From positions 7,750,001-7,814,000 of the forward strand of contig NZ_CP133771.1 in NCBI RefSeq assembly GCF_031348265.1: 64,000 nucleotides of DNA. Direction: 5' to 3'. A model generated the notes under the pieces. That model made no database searches and was not told the origin of the DNA. It saw only the letters and a program-made list of their open reading frames with translations. The DNA is from Streptomyces collinus (GTDB lineage: Bacteria > Actinomycetota > Actinomycetes > Streptomycetales > Streptomycetaceae). The position numbers and the translations under genes were made by a program. Shown here one piece after another: positions 16,167 through 23,303 of this stretch (the first letter of the stretch is position 1; the number at the start of each line of letters is the position of its first letter).

Positions 16167-16240
<74 letters not shown>

Positions 16241-16258
16241 CTCATATGAGTCGCAAGT

Positions 16259-16294
16259 AAGGGCTGTTTTCGGAGGTATCCGGAAACAGCCCTT
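16259..16294 (+). terminator. Terminator downstream of tRNA-Pro
   Basis: A 15-bp stem (one G-U pair) pairs AAGGGCTGTTTTCGG with CCGGAAACAGCCCTT around the loop AGGTAT. It begins 18 bases after the tRNA. Confidence 0.85.
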
Positions 16295-16450
16295 CGGTAT
16301 GTCGGTGTTCCGGTTCGCCCGCGGCCGAGCCGGGGCATCAGCCGTGACATAGGCCACCCGTGTGCATCCGCAGCGTGTGTGTTTGCGTTCGCGTCGGCTG
16401 GAAAGTGGCTCTGTAGTCATGTGACCGAAAGCCGGGAAAGAGGAGGTCCG

Positions 16451-16528
16451 ATGTCCTCGAAGCGACGTCGTAAGAAGAAGGCCCGCCGCAAGAACGGCGC
16501 GAACCACGGCAGCCGTCCGCAGTCCTGA
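16451..16528 (+). CDS. Ribosomal protein bL37-like (25 residues)
   Basis: An ATG four bases after AGGAGG opens a 25-codon frame encoding a highly basic peptide. It starts MSSKRRRKKKARRKNG and ends with ANHGSRPQS. The Lys/Arg-rich body and ANHG-x-RP tail match the tiny 50S protein bL37 described from mycobacterial ribosome structures and conserved in actinobacteria. It is followed 22 bases later by a very strong terminator, so it is a free-standing transcription unit. It should bind the large ribosomal subunit. I see no convincing promoter boxes in the 150 bases upstream. The name rests on recall of that short conserved tail. Confidence 0.82.
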   Translation: MSSKRRRKKKARRKNGANHGSRPQS

Positions 16529-16550
16529 AGGGTTCTGCGGGAGCGCCGAC

Positions 16551-16588
16551 GCAAACGGGTGGGTGGCGGGTGCCACCCACCCGTTTGC
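16551..16588. terminator. Strong terminator after bL37
   Basis: A perfect 17-bp stem, GCAAACGGGTGGGTGGC and its complement, encloses the loop GGGT. It lies between the bL37 gene and the convergent monooxygenase gene and can act on both. Confidence 0.93.
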
Positions 16589-16630
16589 GTTCGCAGGTGC
16601 GTCACAGCCCCTCCCGGCCGTCCGGTGCCG

Positions 16631-18304
16631 TCACAGGCGGAAGACCCGCCCGAGCGCGTCGGCCAGCGCGGGCTCCGTCTCCCCGGCCGCGAGCCGTGTC
16701 AGGCGGGCGGCGAGATAGCCGTCCGGGCGGATGAGGAAGGCCGCCGCACCCTTCGCGCCGTACAGTCGCGCGAACTCTCCCGCCTCGTCGCGGAACACGG
16801 GCAGGTGCCTGCCGTCCGCGCCGGCCGGGACGTGCACGGCCGTCGCCGTGTCCGCTTCCCGGGCGGCGACGAGGAACGCGGGCAGCGTGCCGCCCGTCAG
16901 CCGGCCGGTGGCGGCTGCGGTGTCACGGCAGGCGGTGAGCGCGTCGGCCGAGTCGGCGTAGAGAACCAGGACGTGTCCCCGGTCGCGCAGCAGGTCGTAG
17001 AGGCGCAGGGGCGTCATGGCCAGGCCGGTGGTGAGGCCGCGGCAGTCCGGAGCCCGGTCGCCCGGGGCGGGGGAGTCCGCGTCCGCGGGGCCCGCGCCGT
17101 TCGCGGTCAGGGGGCTGTCCGGGTAGGCGACGAGCAGTTGCGCCTCGCGCAGCATCACCGTCGCCCTGTCGTCCTTCGCGCTCTGGACGCCGCCCGCCGT
17201 GGTATGCCGGACCGTGCGTCCGACCACCTCCTCACCGACCGGGCGGCGTTCGGCGTCGTAGCTGTCGAGGAGCCGGGGACGGGCGCCGCCGTCCAGGGCC
17301 AGGGCCAGCTTCCACGCCAGGTTGCAGGCGTCCTGGATGCCGGTGTTCATGCCCTGCGCTCCGGTCGGCGGGTGGATGTGCGCGGCGTCCCCGGCGACGA
17401 ACACCCGTCCCGCCGCGTACCGGTCGACCAGGCGGTGGCTGATGCGGAACACCGACGACCAGCGCAGGGCGGAAGCGGTGGCGGGCTCCGGCGACAGCCG
17501 GTCGACGACCGCCTGGATGTGCTCCAGACGCGGTGCGCGCCCGCCCTCCAGGCCGTGAGGCGTCTCGCCCCGGGCGGCGTTCTGGCCCCGCGTCGAGAGC
17601 TCGGGCGGCACCAGCATCGACATGCGGTACCGGCGGTCCCCGGGCAGCGGGATGCAGACCAGGGCGTCGTCGACACGGCCGTCGGCGTCGTGGTGCAGGG
17701 ACCGTACGCCGTAGCCCTCCGGCAGGCTCCAGTCCACCTCCACGTCGGCGAGCATGTACTCCTCCGGGAACGCACCTCCCTCGAAGGTGAGCCCGAGCTT
17801 CTTCCGTACGGTGCTGTGCGCCCCGTCGCAGCCGACCAGGAACCGCGACCGCAGTTCTTCCCGAGCACCGGACGCCGTGACGATCCGGCTCACCACTCCG
17901 TCCTCGTCCTGCGTGAAGTCCAGCAGTTCGGTGCCCCGCTCGATCCCCGTGCCGAAGCGGGCGAGGTGCTCCTCGATGATCCGCTCCGTCTCGTACTGCG
18001 GCAGGGCCGCGAAGGCGTAGGGGACCTCCGGCGGCAGCCGCAGCTCGAAGCGGGCCTGCTCGACGCCGTCGGCGTACATCACCTGCCCGCGCAGCGGCAC
18101 GGCCGCCTCCAGGGCGGCGCGCACCATGCCCATCCGGTCCCAGACCTCCAGCGTCCGCGGCTGGACGCCCACCGCCTTGGCGTACGGCAGCCGGGCCGGC
18201 AGCCTGTCGATGATCCGGCAGGCGGCCCCCTGCCGCCGCAGCTCCGCCGCCGCGGTCAGCCCGACCGGTCCCGCGCCCACGACCAGCACATCTGTGTCCA
18301 CCAC
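16631..18304 (-). CDS. FAD-dependent aromatic-type monooxygenase (PheA/TfdB, Rox-like)
   Basis: The 557-residue protein has the three flavin hydroxylase motifs: VLVVGAGPVGLTAAAEL at the N-terminus, VGCDGAHSTVR (DG motif), and VFVAGDAAHIHPPTGAQGMN (GD motif). The C-terminal 150 residues look like the thioredoxin-like domain of phenol hydroxylases. I chose the GTG at 18304 because AGGAG lies six bases upstream; the frame extends to 18379 without a good site. Such enzymes hydroxylate aromatic substrates with NAD(P)H and oxygen. The rifampicin monooxygenase group is closest in layout, but the substrate is unknown. No linked biosynthetic genes are seen. Confidence 0.88.
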   Translation of the reverse strand: MVDTDVLVVGAGPVGLTAAAELRRQGAACRIIDRLPARLPYAKAVGVQPRTLEVWDRMGMVRAALEAAVPLRGQVMYADGVEQARFELRLPPEVPYAFAALPQYETERIIEEHLARFGTGIERGTELLDFTQDEDGVVSRIVTASGAREELRSRFLVGCDGAHSTVRKKLGLTFEGGAFPEEYMLADVEVDWSLPEGYGVRSLHHDADGRVDDALVCIPLPGDRRYRMSMLVPPELSTRGQNAARGETPHGLEGGRAPRLEHIQAVVDRLSPEPATASALRWSSVFRISHRLVDRYAAGRVFVAGDAAHIHPPTGAQGMNTGIQDACNLAWKLALALDGGARPRLLDSYDAERRPVGEEVVGRTVRHTTAGGVQSAKDDRATVMLREAQLLVAYPDSPLTANGAGPADADSPAPGDRAPDCRGLTTGLAMTPLRLYDLLRDRGHVLVLYADSADALTACRDTAAATGRLTGGTLPAFLVAAREADTATAVHVPAGADGRHLPVFRDEAGEFARLYGAKGAAAFLIRPDGYLAARLTRLAAGETEPALADALGRVFRL

Positions 18305-18429
18305 CGGCGTCTCCTGCCGAGAGCCCCCCTTCCGCTCCGCCTCCATGGTCCACCGCCGCGAGACGGTCAGCGACCTCACGGGGGCCGGGGCGAGTCCGCC
18401 GGCGCGTCCGGGACGCCCCCCCGCCGCCG

Positions 18430-19695
18430 CTATGCGGAGGAGCGCAGTCCGTCGGCCGCCGGCGGCACCTCGCCCTGTCTGGGTTCGCCGGCCGCCGGAT
18501 GCCGGGGGAGACGCTGCTGCGGGGCCGCGGGCCGGCGGTTCTTCCCGGCGCGGTGGCGCGACCAGCAGCCGAACGCGGTCTGCGCCGCGTAGTGGAGCAG
18601 ATTGACCGTCACCACGGCCGGGGCGACGATGCCGACCGTCTTCGGGAAGTCGCGTTCGAGGGTGAGAGCGAGCAGCACGGCCGTCAGCCCGTTCTGCTGG
18701 CCGAGTCCCAGCAGCACGCGGTCACGTCCGGACAGGCCGCGGACGAAGAGCGGCATCAGCAGCGCTGCCACCACCGTCTGCGCCAGGAACGCCGAGGTGC
18801 CGAGCAGCAGTCCCGGCCCGAGCGACACCCCCTGGGCGACGAACAGGCCCAGCAGGGCGGTGGCGAGCAGGAAGGCACTGGTGACCGCCCGCGCGAGAGG
18901 ACGGGCGAACGCGGGCGTACGCAGGAACAGTCCGGCCACCGCAACGGCCAGCATGAGCATGTTCGCGGCGGCGAGCAGCAGCATGACCACGACCAGGACG
19001 ACGGCCAGTGGCGTCGCCGGGCGCCGGGGCCGCAGGGGCTCCCTCCCGGACCGCCGCGCCGGCCACAGCCTGCCGCCCGCCCACCACGCCAGCAGGGCAC
19101 CGGCCAGCAGCAGCGCGTTGAGCGCCAGTCCGAGGACGTACCCCTCGGTACCGCCGCCCACCACCGAGGGCGTGCCCGCGTGGCCGGCCGCCGTGTAGGC
19201 GTAGCCGGCGACGTACAGCGTCAGCAGGACCGTCATCGGATCGTCGAAGGACGCCCACGCCGTGAGCAGGGACCGGGCGCGCTGCGACATGTGCCCGTCC
19301 TTGCTCAGGGCGGTCACCGACAGCGGGTCGATCTGCGCGACGACGATGCCGAGAATCAGGTACTCCGGGCGGTCGAAGGCCAGGACCATGACGCCCGAGA
19401 TCAGCCCCGCCTTGAGGACGACCCCCAGCGTGACGGCGGCCACCACGCCCCGCAGGTCACGGCGTAGATCGGCGAGGTCGATGCCGTAGGTGCTGCCGTA
19501 CAGCCCCACCGCGAGCAGCAGTCCGGTGGTGACGACGTACCCGGTGGTGCCGACGAGGTGCGTCGGGTCCGCGGCCAGGCCGGTCAGGGTCCCCCCGAGC
19601 AGCGTGGCCAGCGCTCCGAGCAGAACGGCCGGAACCGCCGGCAGCTTCGAGCGCCGGTCAGGGTCGTGCCGAGACCTCTCCACCTGTCCCCCCAT
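18430..19695 (-). CDS. Cation/proton antiporter (Na_H_Exchanger family)
   Basis: The 421-residue protein has about twelve hydrophobic segments. A conserved AQIDPLSVTALSKDG and a later ASFDDP correspond to the acidic ion-site helices of CPA-type exchangers. It should exchange Na+ or K+ for protons across the membrane. The start is uncertain: the ATG at 19695 is used, but its upstream GGGGG is not a clear ribosome site, and a GTG four codons in is an alternative. The C-terminal 50 residues are basic and cytoplasmic. It lies 125 bases upstream of the monooxygenase gene on the same strand. Confidence 0.82.
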   Translation of the reverse strand: MGGQVERSRHDPDRRSKLPAVPAVLLGALATLLGGTLTGLAADPTHLVGTTGYVVTTGLLLAVGLYGSTYGIDLADLRRDLRGVVAAVTLGVVLKAGLISGVMVLAFDRPEYLILGIVVAQIDPLSVTALSKDGHMSQRARSLLTAWASFDDPMTVLLTLYVAGYAYTAAGHAGTPSVVGGGTEGYVLGLALNALLLAGALLAWWAGGRLWPARRSGREPLRPRRPATPLAVVLVVVMLLLAAANMLMLAVAVAGLFLRTPAFARPLARAVTSAFLLATALLGLFVAQGVSLGPGLLLGTSAFLAQTVVAALLMPLFVRGLSGRDRVLLGLGQQNGLTAVLLALTLERDFPKTVGIVAPAVVTVNLLHYAAQTAFGCWSRHRAGKNRRPAAPQQRLPRHPAAGEPRQGEVPPAADGLRSSA

Positions 19696-20158
19696 CCCCC
19701 GGGTGGTACGCCGCGAGCGTAGTCGGGCCGTAGGCGCCTCGTGCGCTTGTTGATACGGACGTGCAACCGCGAGAGCAATCAAGCGTAGATGCCGGTGCCA
19801 GGACGGCGTAACACCATTGCCGGCCGTTCTTCCTTGCACCATGCCCGGGGCCGGCGGCCGCGGAACGCCCGTCACCCGCCCGGCGGATTCACGGGGTTCG
19901 GCCGGTGTACCCGTCTTCGCCTCCGGCCGCCCCCGGCGGTAGCACGGCTGTCGATCGTGCGCCCCTGCCCCGGCGGGACATCGGCGTGAAGGAGCGGGTG
20001 GCGGCGCATGCGTCTGCGGGCCGCACGCGGCCCATGAGAGCCGGTGCCCCCGGCACATGGCGTGGTCGAGGACGTCACCCACCCCCATGGGCGACGTCCT
20101 CGACCGCTCCCCCGGTGCCGGACTGTGGCTCAGGTGTCCGCGCGGCGGATCCGTGCCG
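19696..20158. other. Gene-free intergenic stretch
   Basis: These 460 bases separate the antiporter from the protease-like gene on the same strand. Short open frames cross it on both strands, but none has a ribosome site with protein-like composition. The only firm structure is the inverted repeat at 20064-20105. Confidence 0.6.
20064..20105 (-). terminator. Inverted repeat, probable terminator of the protease-like gene
   Basis: GGTCGAGGACGTC (20064-20076) and its exact complement GACGTCCTCGACC (20093-20105) flank 16 bases. The structure starts 54 bases after the stop of the minus-strand gene ending at 20159. There is no U-tract, which is common for Streptomyces terminators. Confidence 0.7.
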
Positions 20159-21244
20159 TCACCAGCACATCACCGCCGTCCCGCCGGAACCCCAGGCGGA
20201 GTACAGGCGTACGCGGACGACGTAGCGCCGGCCCTTGACGAGCCGGGCGCCGATCGTGGCGTTGTGCGGAGTTCCCCCGTCGTCCTGCCCGGCGAGGTAG
20301 CGGGGCTCCCCGTCCCGCTCCTCGAAGAGCACCATGACGGCGTCGCAGTCGCCGAAGGCGGCCAGCGTGTAGGTGCGGGTCTCCGGCGGGTCGACGACGA
20401 AGTCCGCCTGCTCGCCGGGGCCGATGCCGAGCGGCGCCGAACGGAACGGCACCAGCGCGGGAGAACCCTGCGGATGCGCCGGCGGATACCAGCGCAGCGC
20501 GGACTCCTTGTCGGCGGCGGACAGCGTGCCGGGCGGATTCAGGCCCCCGCGGTACTGCTCCGGCTCCAGGATCAGCCCCGGCGGGAACGGGAACCCCATG
20601 ATCGACTGGGGGTCCCAGACGGATCCGCCGACCTCGTCCGGGCCGAGCTTGCGCAGGATGTTGTAGTGCGTCCGCTCCCTGCTCCAGTGGTGGGGCGGGC
20701 CCGCCAGTTCGGCGTACACGGCCTCGTCGTCCCAGTGGATGCCCGCGAACGGGCTCTGGTGCTCGTGCAGCAGGCCGAGCGCGTGGCCGATCTGGTGCAG
20801 GGCCGTCCCGCGCTCCCCGGGCGCGGTCAGGTCCCAGCCGAAATTCATGGTGCGTTCCCGCCGCCCGGCCGGCAGCGCCTCCCGGCCCACCCTCGACCAG
20901 GAGCCGTCGCCGGCCTGGAACCCTATGCGCAGTTCGGCCTCCGAGCGGTCGCCGACCTCGGCGAAGGTGATCCCGATGCCGAGGTCCTGCCACTCACGGA
21001 AACCCGCGCGCACCACGTCCCGCTGCTCCTCGGCGCCGGCCCACGACACCCGTCGCGTCATCCCCCTCCCCGGCACGGGGATGACGGACGCGTCGGAGTC
21101 GCCGTCGAAGAACCAGTAGTGCAGGACGGTGCCGTTGACCCACATCCGCCGCCCGCTCGCGAGCGCGCTCAGCCGCTCGGCCGCCAGCCCCGGTGCGAAG
21201 GCGGGCGCCGGCGCCTGAGCCAGCGAGCAGTAGCGTGCGGTCAT
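20159..21244 (-). CDS. Astacin-like (M12A) metzincin homologue with the catalytic Glu replaced by Gln
   Basis: The 361-residue protein shows the metzincin site as H150-Q-I-G-H154-ALG-LL-H160-E and a Met-turn in SIMGFPF. The three zinc His residues and the Met-turn are intact, but residue 151, normally the general-base Glu of HExxH, is Gln (codon CAG). Upstream is WVNGTVLHYWFFDG, typical of the family's N-terminal strand. Downstream is a beta-rich domain (about 240-361) resembling a C-terminal prepeptidase or carbohydrate-binding-like module. No signal peptide is evident. It may bind zinc and peptide without cleaving. It is divergent from a LuxR-type regulator. Confidence 0.82.
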   Translation of the reverse strand: MTARYCSLAQAPAPAFAPGLAAERLSALASGRRMWVNGTVLHYWFFDGDSDASVIPVPGRGMTRRVSWAGAEEQRDVVRAGFREWQDLGIGITFAEVGDRSEAELRIGFQAGDGSWSRVGREALPAGRRERTMNFGWDLTAPGERGTALHQIGHALGLLHEHQSPFAGIHWDDEAVYAELAGPPHHWSRERTHYNILRKLGPDEVGGSVWDPQSIMGFPFPPGLILEPEQYRGGLNPPGTLSAADKESALRWYPPAHPQGSPALVPFRSAPLGIGPGEQADFVVDPPETRTYTLAAFGDCDAVMVLFEERDGEPRYLAGQDDGGTPHNATIGARLVKGRRYVVRVRLYSAWGSGGTAVMCW

Positions 21245-21289
21245 GGGCCACAGCCTGCCCTGCGGCCCGCCCCCGGCGCCTGAGTCGAG

Positions 21290-21326
21290 GGCTACTCAAG
21301 TCGCCCTGTATCAAAGGTGAGTAGCC
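21290..21326. promoter_or_regulatory. Inverted repeat in the LuxR/protease divergent spacer
   Basis: GGCTACTCA (21290-21298) and TGAGTAGCC (21318-21326) are exact complements separated by 19 bases. They sit between the two divergent genes, a likely site for the LuxR-type protein. The right arm would be coding if the LuxR gene started at 21317, which favours the ATG at 21344. Confidence 0.55.
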
Positions 21327-21343
21327 GCGCTCATGTCTGTGTG

Positions 21344-23062
21344 ATGACTTACGAGCGGGACGCGACGACGCTGGAGCTGCCCTGGCCGTTCGCCGGGCGG
21401 GAGGACGAACTGGAGCTGGTCCGCCGGTCGTCGGCCGGCGTGCGGCGCGGCATCGTGGTGACGGGCCCGGCTGGCTGCGGGAAGACCCGCCTCGTGACCG
21501 AGGCGATCCGCGGCACCGACTGCGCCCGGGCGGCCGGCACGCCCGAGACCCGGGCCATCCCCTTCGCGGCGTTCGCGCATCTGCTCCCCGAGTCGGTCAC
21601 CCTGCACCGCGCGGTCCGGCTGCTGTCCGGTGTCCGCACACTGCTGGTGGACGACGCGCACCTTCTCGACGACGCGTCCGCCGCCCTGGTCCATCAGCTC
21701 GCCGTCCACGGGCGCACCCGGCTGCTGGTCGTCGCCACCGACGGCGCGCCCGTGCCCGGCGCGATCTCCCGGCTGTGGACCGGTGAACTCCTGCCGCGCC
21801 TCGCGCTGGAGCCACTGCCGGAGGAGGAGACCGGCCGGCTGCTCACGGCCGGCGCCGGCCCGCTCGACGCGCTCACCCTCAACCGGCTGCTCCGCCTGAG
21901 CCGGGGCGACCTGCGGCTGCTGCGCGACCTGCTGGGCGCGGTGCGCGGGCAGCTGACCCCCGTCGCGGACACCGGCGAACGCGCGTGGCGGGGGCCGGTC
22001 CCGCTGACCACGGCCGTACGGGAACGCACCGCCCCTGTCCTCGGCCGGAGCTGCCCGCTCGAACGGGAGGCCCTGGACCGCCTCGCCTTCGCCGAGCCCC
22101 TGCCCCCGGACCTGGACGACCTGGACCTCGGGGCTCTCGAAGCGCTGGAGTCGGACGGCCTGATCGAGGTCGACGACCACAGTGGCGTCCGACTCGCCCA
22201 CCCCCTGTACGGGCCGGTGCTCCGGGCCGCGGCGGGCCGGCTGCGGGCACGTCGGCTGGCCCGGGCACCCGAGGAGTACGCCGCCGCCCTCGACGCCGAG
22301 TGCGCGGCCCTGGCCCGCCGGATCGACCGGGCCGACGTACGGGCGAGCGCCGCACCGGTGGGGGAGTGGCAGGTCGCCGAGGGCGGCCCGCTGCCGGGCG
22401 GGTACGCCGCGGTGCGCGCCCGCTACGCGCGGCTGCGCGGGGAGGTGCGGGAGGCCGCGGCCTGGGCCCGGGAAGGCCTGCGGAGCGACCCCGCGGACGC
22501 CTCCTGCCGGGCGGAACTCCACCGCGCCTCGGCGACGGTGGACAGCCCGGGCGGCTTCGACCAGGCCCTCGCCGACCCCTACGACGCCGTCCGCCTCGGC
22601 GCCCCCGAGAAGGTCGTCGACAGGCTCGACGGCGTCTTCGCCCGGCACGCCGATGCCCTCACCCGCGCCGACGGCCCGGACCTGGACGAGGTGGCCGGGG
22701 AACTGGAGCGGCGCGGCTTCCTGCTGTTCGCCGCCGAGGCGCATGCCCAGGCCGTACGAGCCCACCGCGACCCGCGCGCCGCCCGGCACTCCCGCACCCG
22801 GGCCGTCGCCCTGGCCCGGCGCTGCCAGGGTGCCCGCACTCCCGCGCTGTCCGGGCTGGTCCTCGGCGAACTCACCGCCCGCCAACGGCAGATCGTCACC
22901 CTCGCGGCGGCCGGTCTGACCAACCGGCAGATCGCCGAACGCCTCACCCTGTCGGTCCGCACCGTCGGAAACCACCTGTACGGCGCCTACGCCCGGCTCG
23001 GCGCGAGCGACCGCGGCGCCCTGCCGTGGACGGCCGACGCGCCGCAGGCCCAGCCGGCCTGA
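21344..23062 (+). CDS. Large LuxR-family regulator with N-terminal AAA-type ATPase
   Basis: The 572-residue protein has a Walker A motif (VVTGPAGCGKTRLV) near residue 42 and a Walker B-like VRTLLVDDAHLLDD about 60 residues later. It ends with a LuxR helix-turn-helix: LTARQRQIVTLAAAGLTNRQ, then AERLTLSVRTVGNHLY. This is the LAL/MalT-like layout, though shorter than the usual 850-1000 residues. The linker between the ATPase and HTH is reduced. No ribosome site suits either GTG 21317 or ATG 21344. I prefer the ATG because a 9-bp inverted repeat covers the upstream GTG. It probably controls the divergent protease-like gene. Confidence 0.87.
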   Translation: MTYERDATTLELPWPFAGREDELELVRRSSAGVRRGIVVTGPAGCGKTRLVTEAIRGTDCARAAGTPETRAIPFAAFAHLLPESVTLHRAVRLLSGVRTLLVDDAHLLDDASAALVHQLAVHGRTRLLVVATDGAPVPGAISRLWTGELLPRLALEPLPEEETGRLLTAGAGPLDALTLNRLLRLSRGDLRLLRDLLGAVRGQLTPVADTGERAWRGPVPLTTAVRERTAPVLGRSCPLEREALDRLAFAEPLPPDLDDLDLGALEALESDGLIEVDDHSGVRLAHPLYGPVLRAAAGRLRARRLARAPEEYAAALDAECAALARRIDRADVRASAAPVGEWQVAEGGPLPGGYAAVRARYARLRGEVREAAAWAREGLRSDPADASCRAELHRASATVDSPGGFDQALADPYDAVRLGAPEKVVDRLDGVFARHADALTRADGPDLDEVAGELERRGFLLFAAEAHAQAVRAHRDPRAARHSRTRAVALARRCQGARTPALSGLVLGELTARQRQIVTLAAAGLTNRQIAERLTLSVRTVGNHLYGAYARLGASDRGALPWTADAPQAQPA

Positions 23063-23088
23063 ACCGAGCACCCGGGACCGGCGGCCTG

Positions 23089-23303
23089 ACCCGGGCAGGG
23101 GGCGGGTCAGGCCGCGCCGAACGTCGAGCCCGGGCAGGGGGAGGGGTCAGGCCGCGCCGAACGTCGAGCCCGGGCGGGGGAGGGGTTTAGGCCGCGCCGA
23201 ACGTCGAGCCCGGGCAGGGGCGGGTTAGGCCGCGCCGAACGTCGACCCCGGGCGGGGGAGGGGTCAGGCCGCGCCGAACGCCGAGAACGCCCACCCCGTG
23301 GCC
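23089..23303. repeat. Tandem repeat (38-40 bp, five units) including the 3' end of the CHAT gene
   Basis: Units begin at 23107, 23147, 23187, 23225 and 23264, giving periods of 40, 40, 38 and 39 bases. A partial unit precedes the first. Each holds GGCCGCGCCGAACG followed by CCCGGGC and G-runs. On the minus strand every unit encodes Phe-Gly-Ala-Ala and then a stop codon (TGA or TAA). The unit at 23264 is the real end of the CHAT gene; the other four lie beyond it in the spacer to the convergent LuxR gene. Confidence 0.93.

Noticed and set aside
19789..20238. Several short overlapping frames downstream of the protease-like gene
   Set aside because: Arg/Pro-rich composition, no ribosome site and no family resemblance.
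23089..23303. Possible CRISPR array
   Set aside because: Units are contiguous without variable spacers, have nearly the same sequence throughout, and include a gene's stop codon; no cas genes are near.
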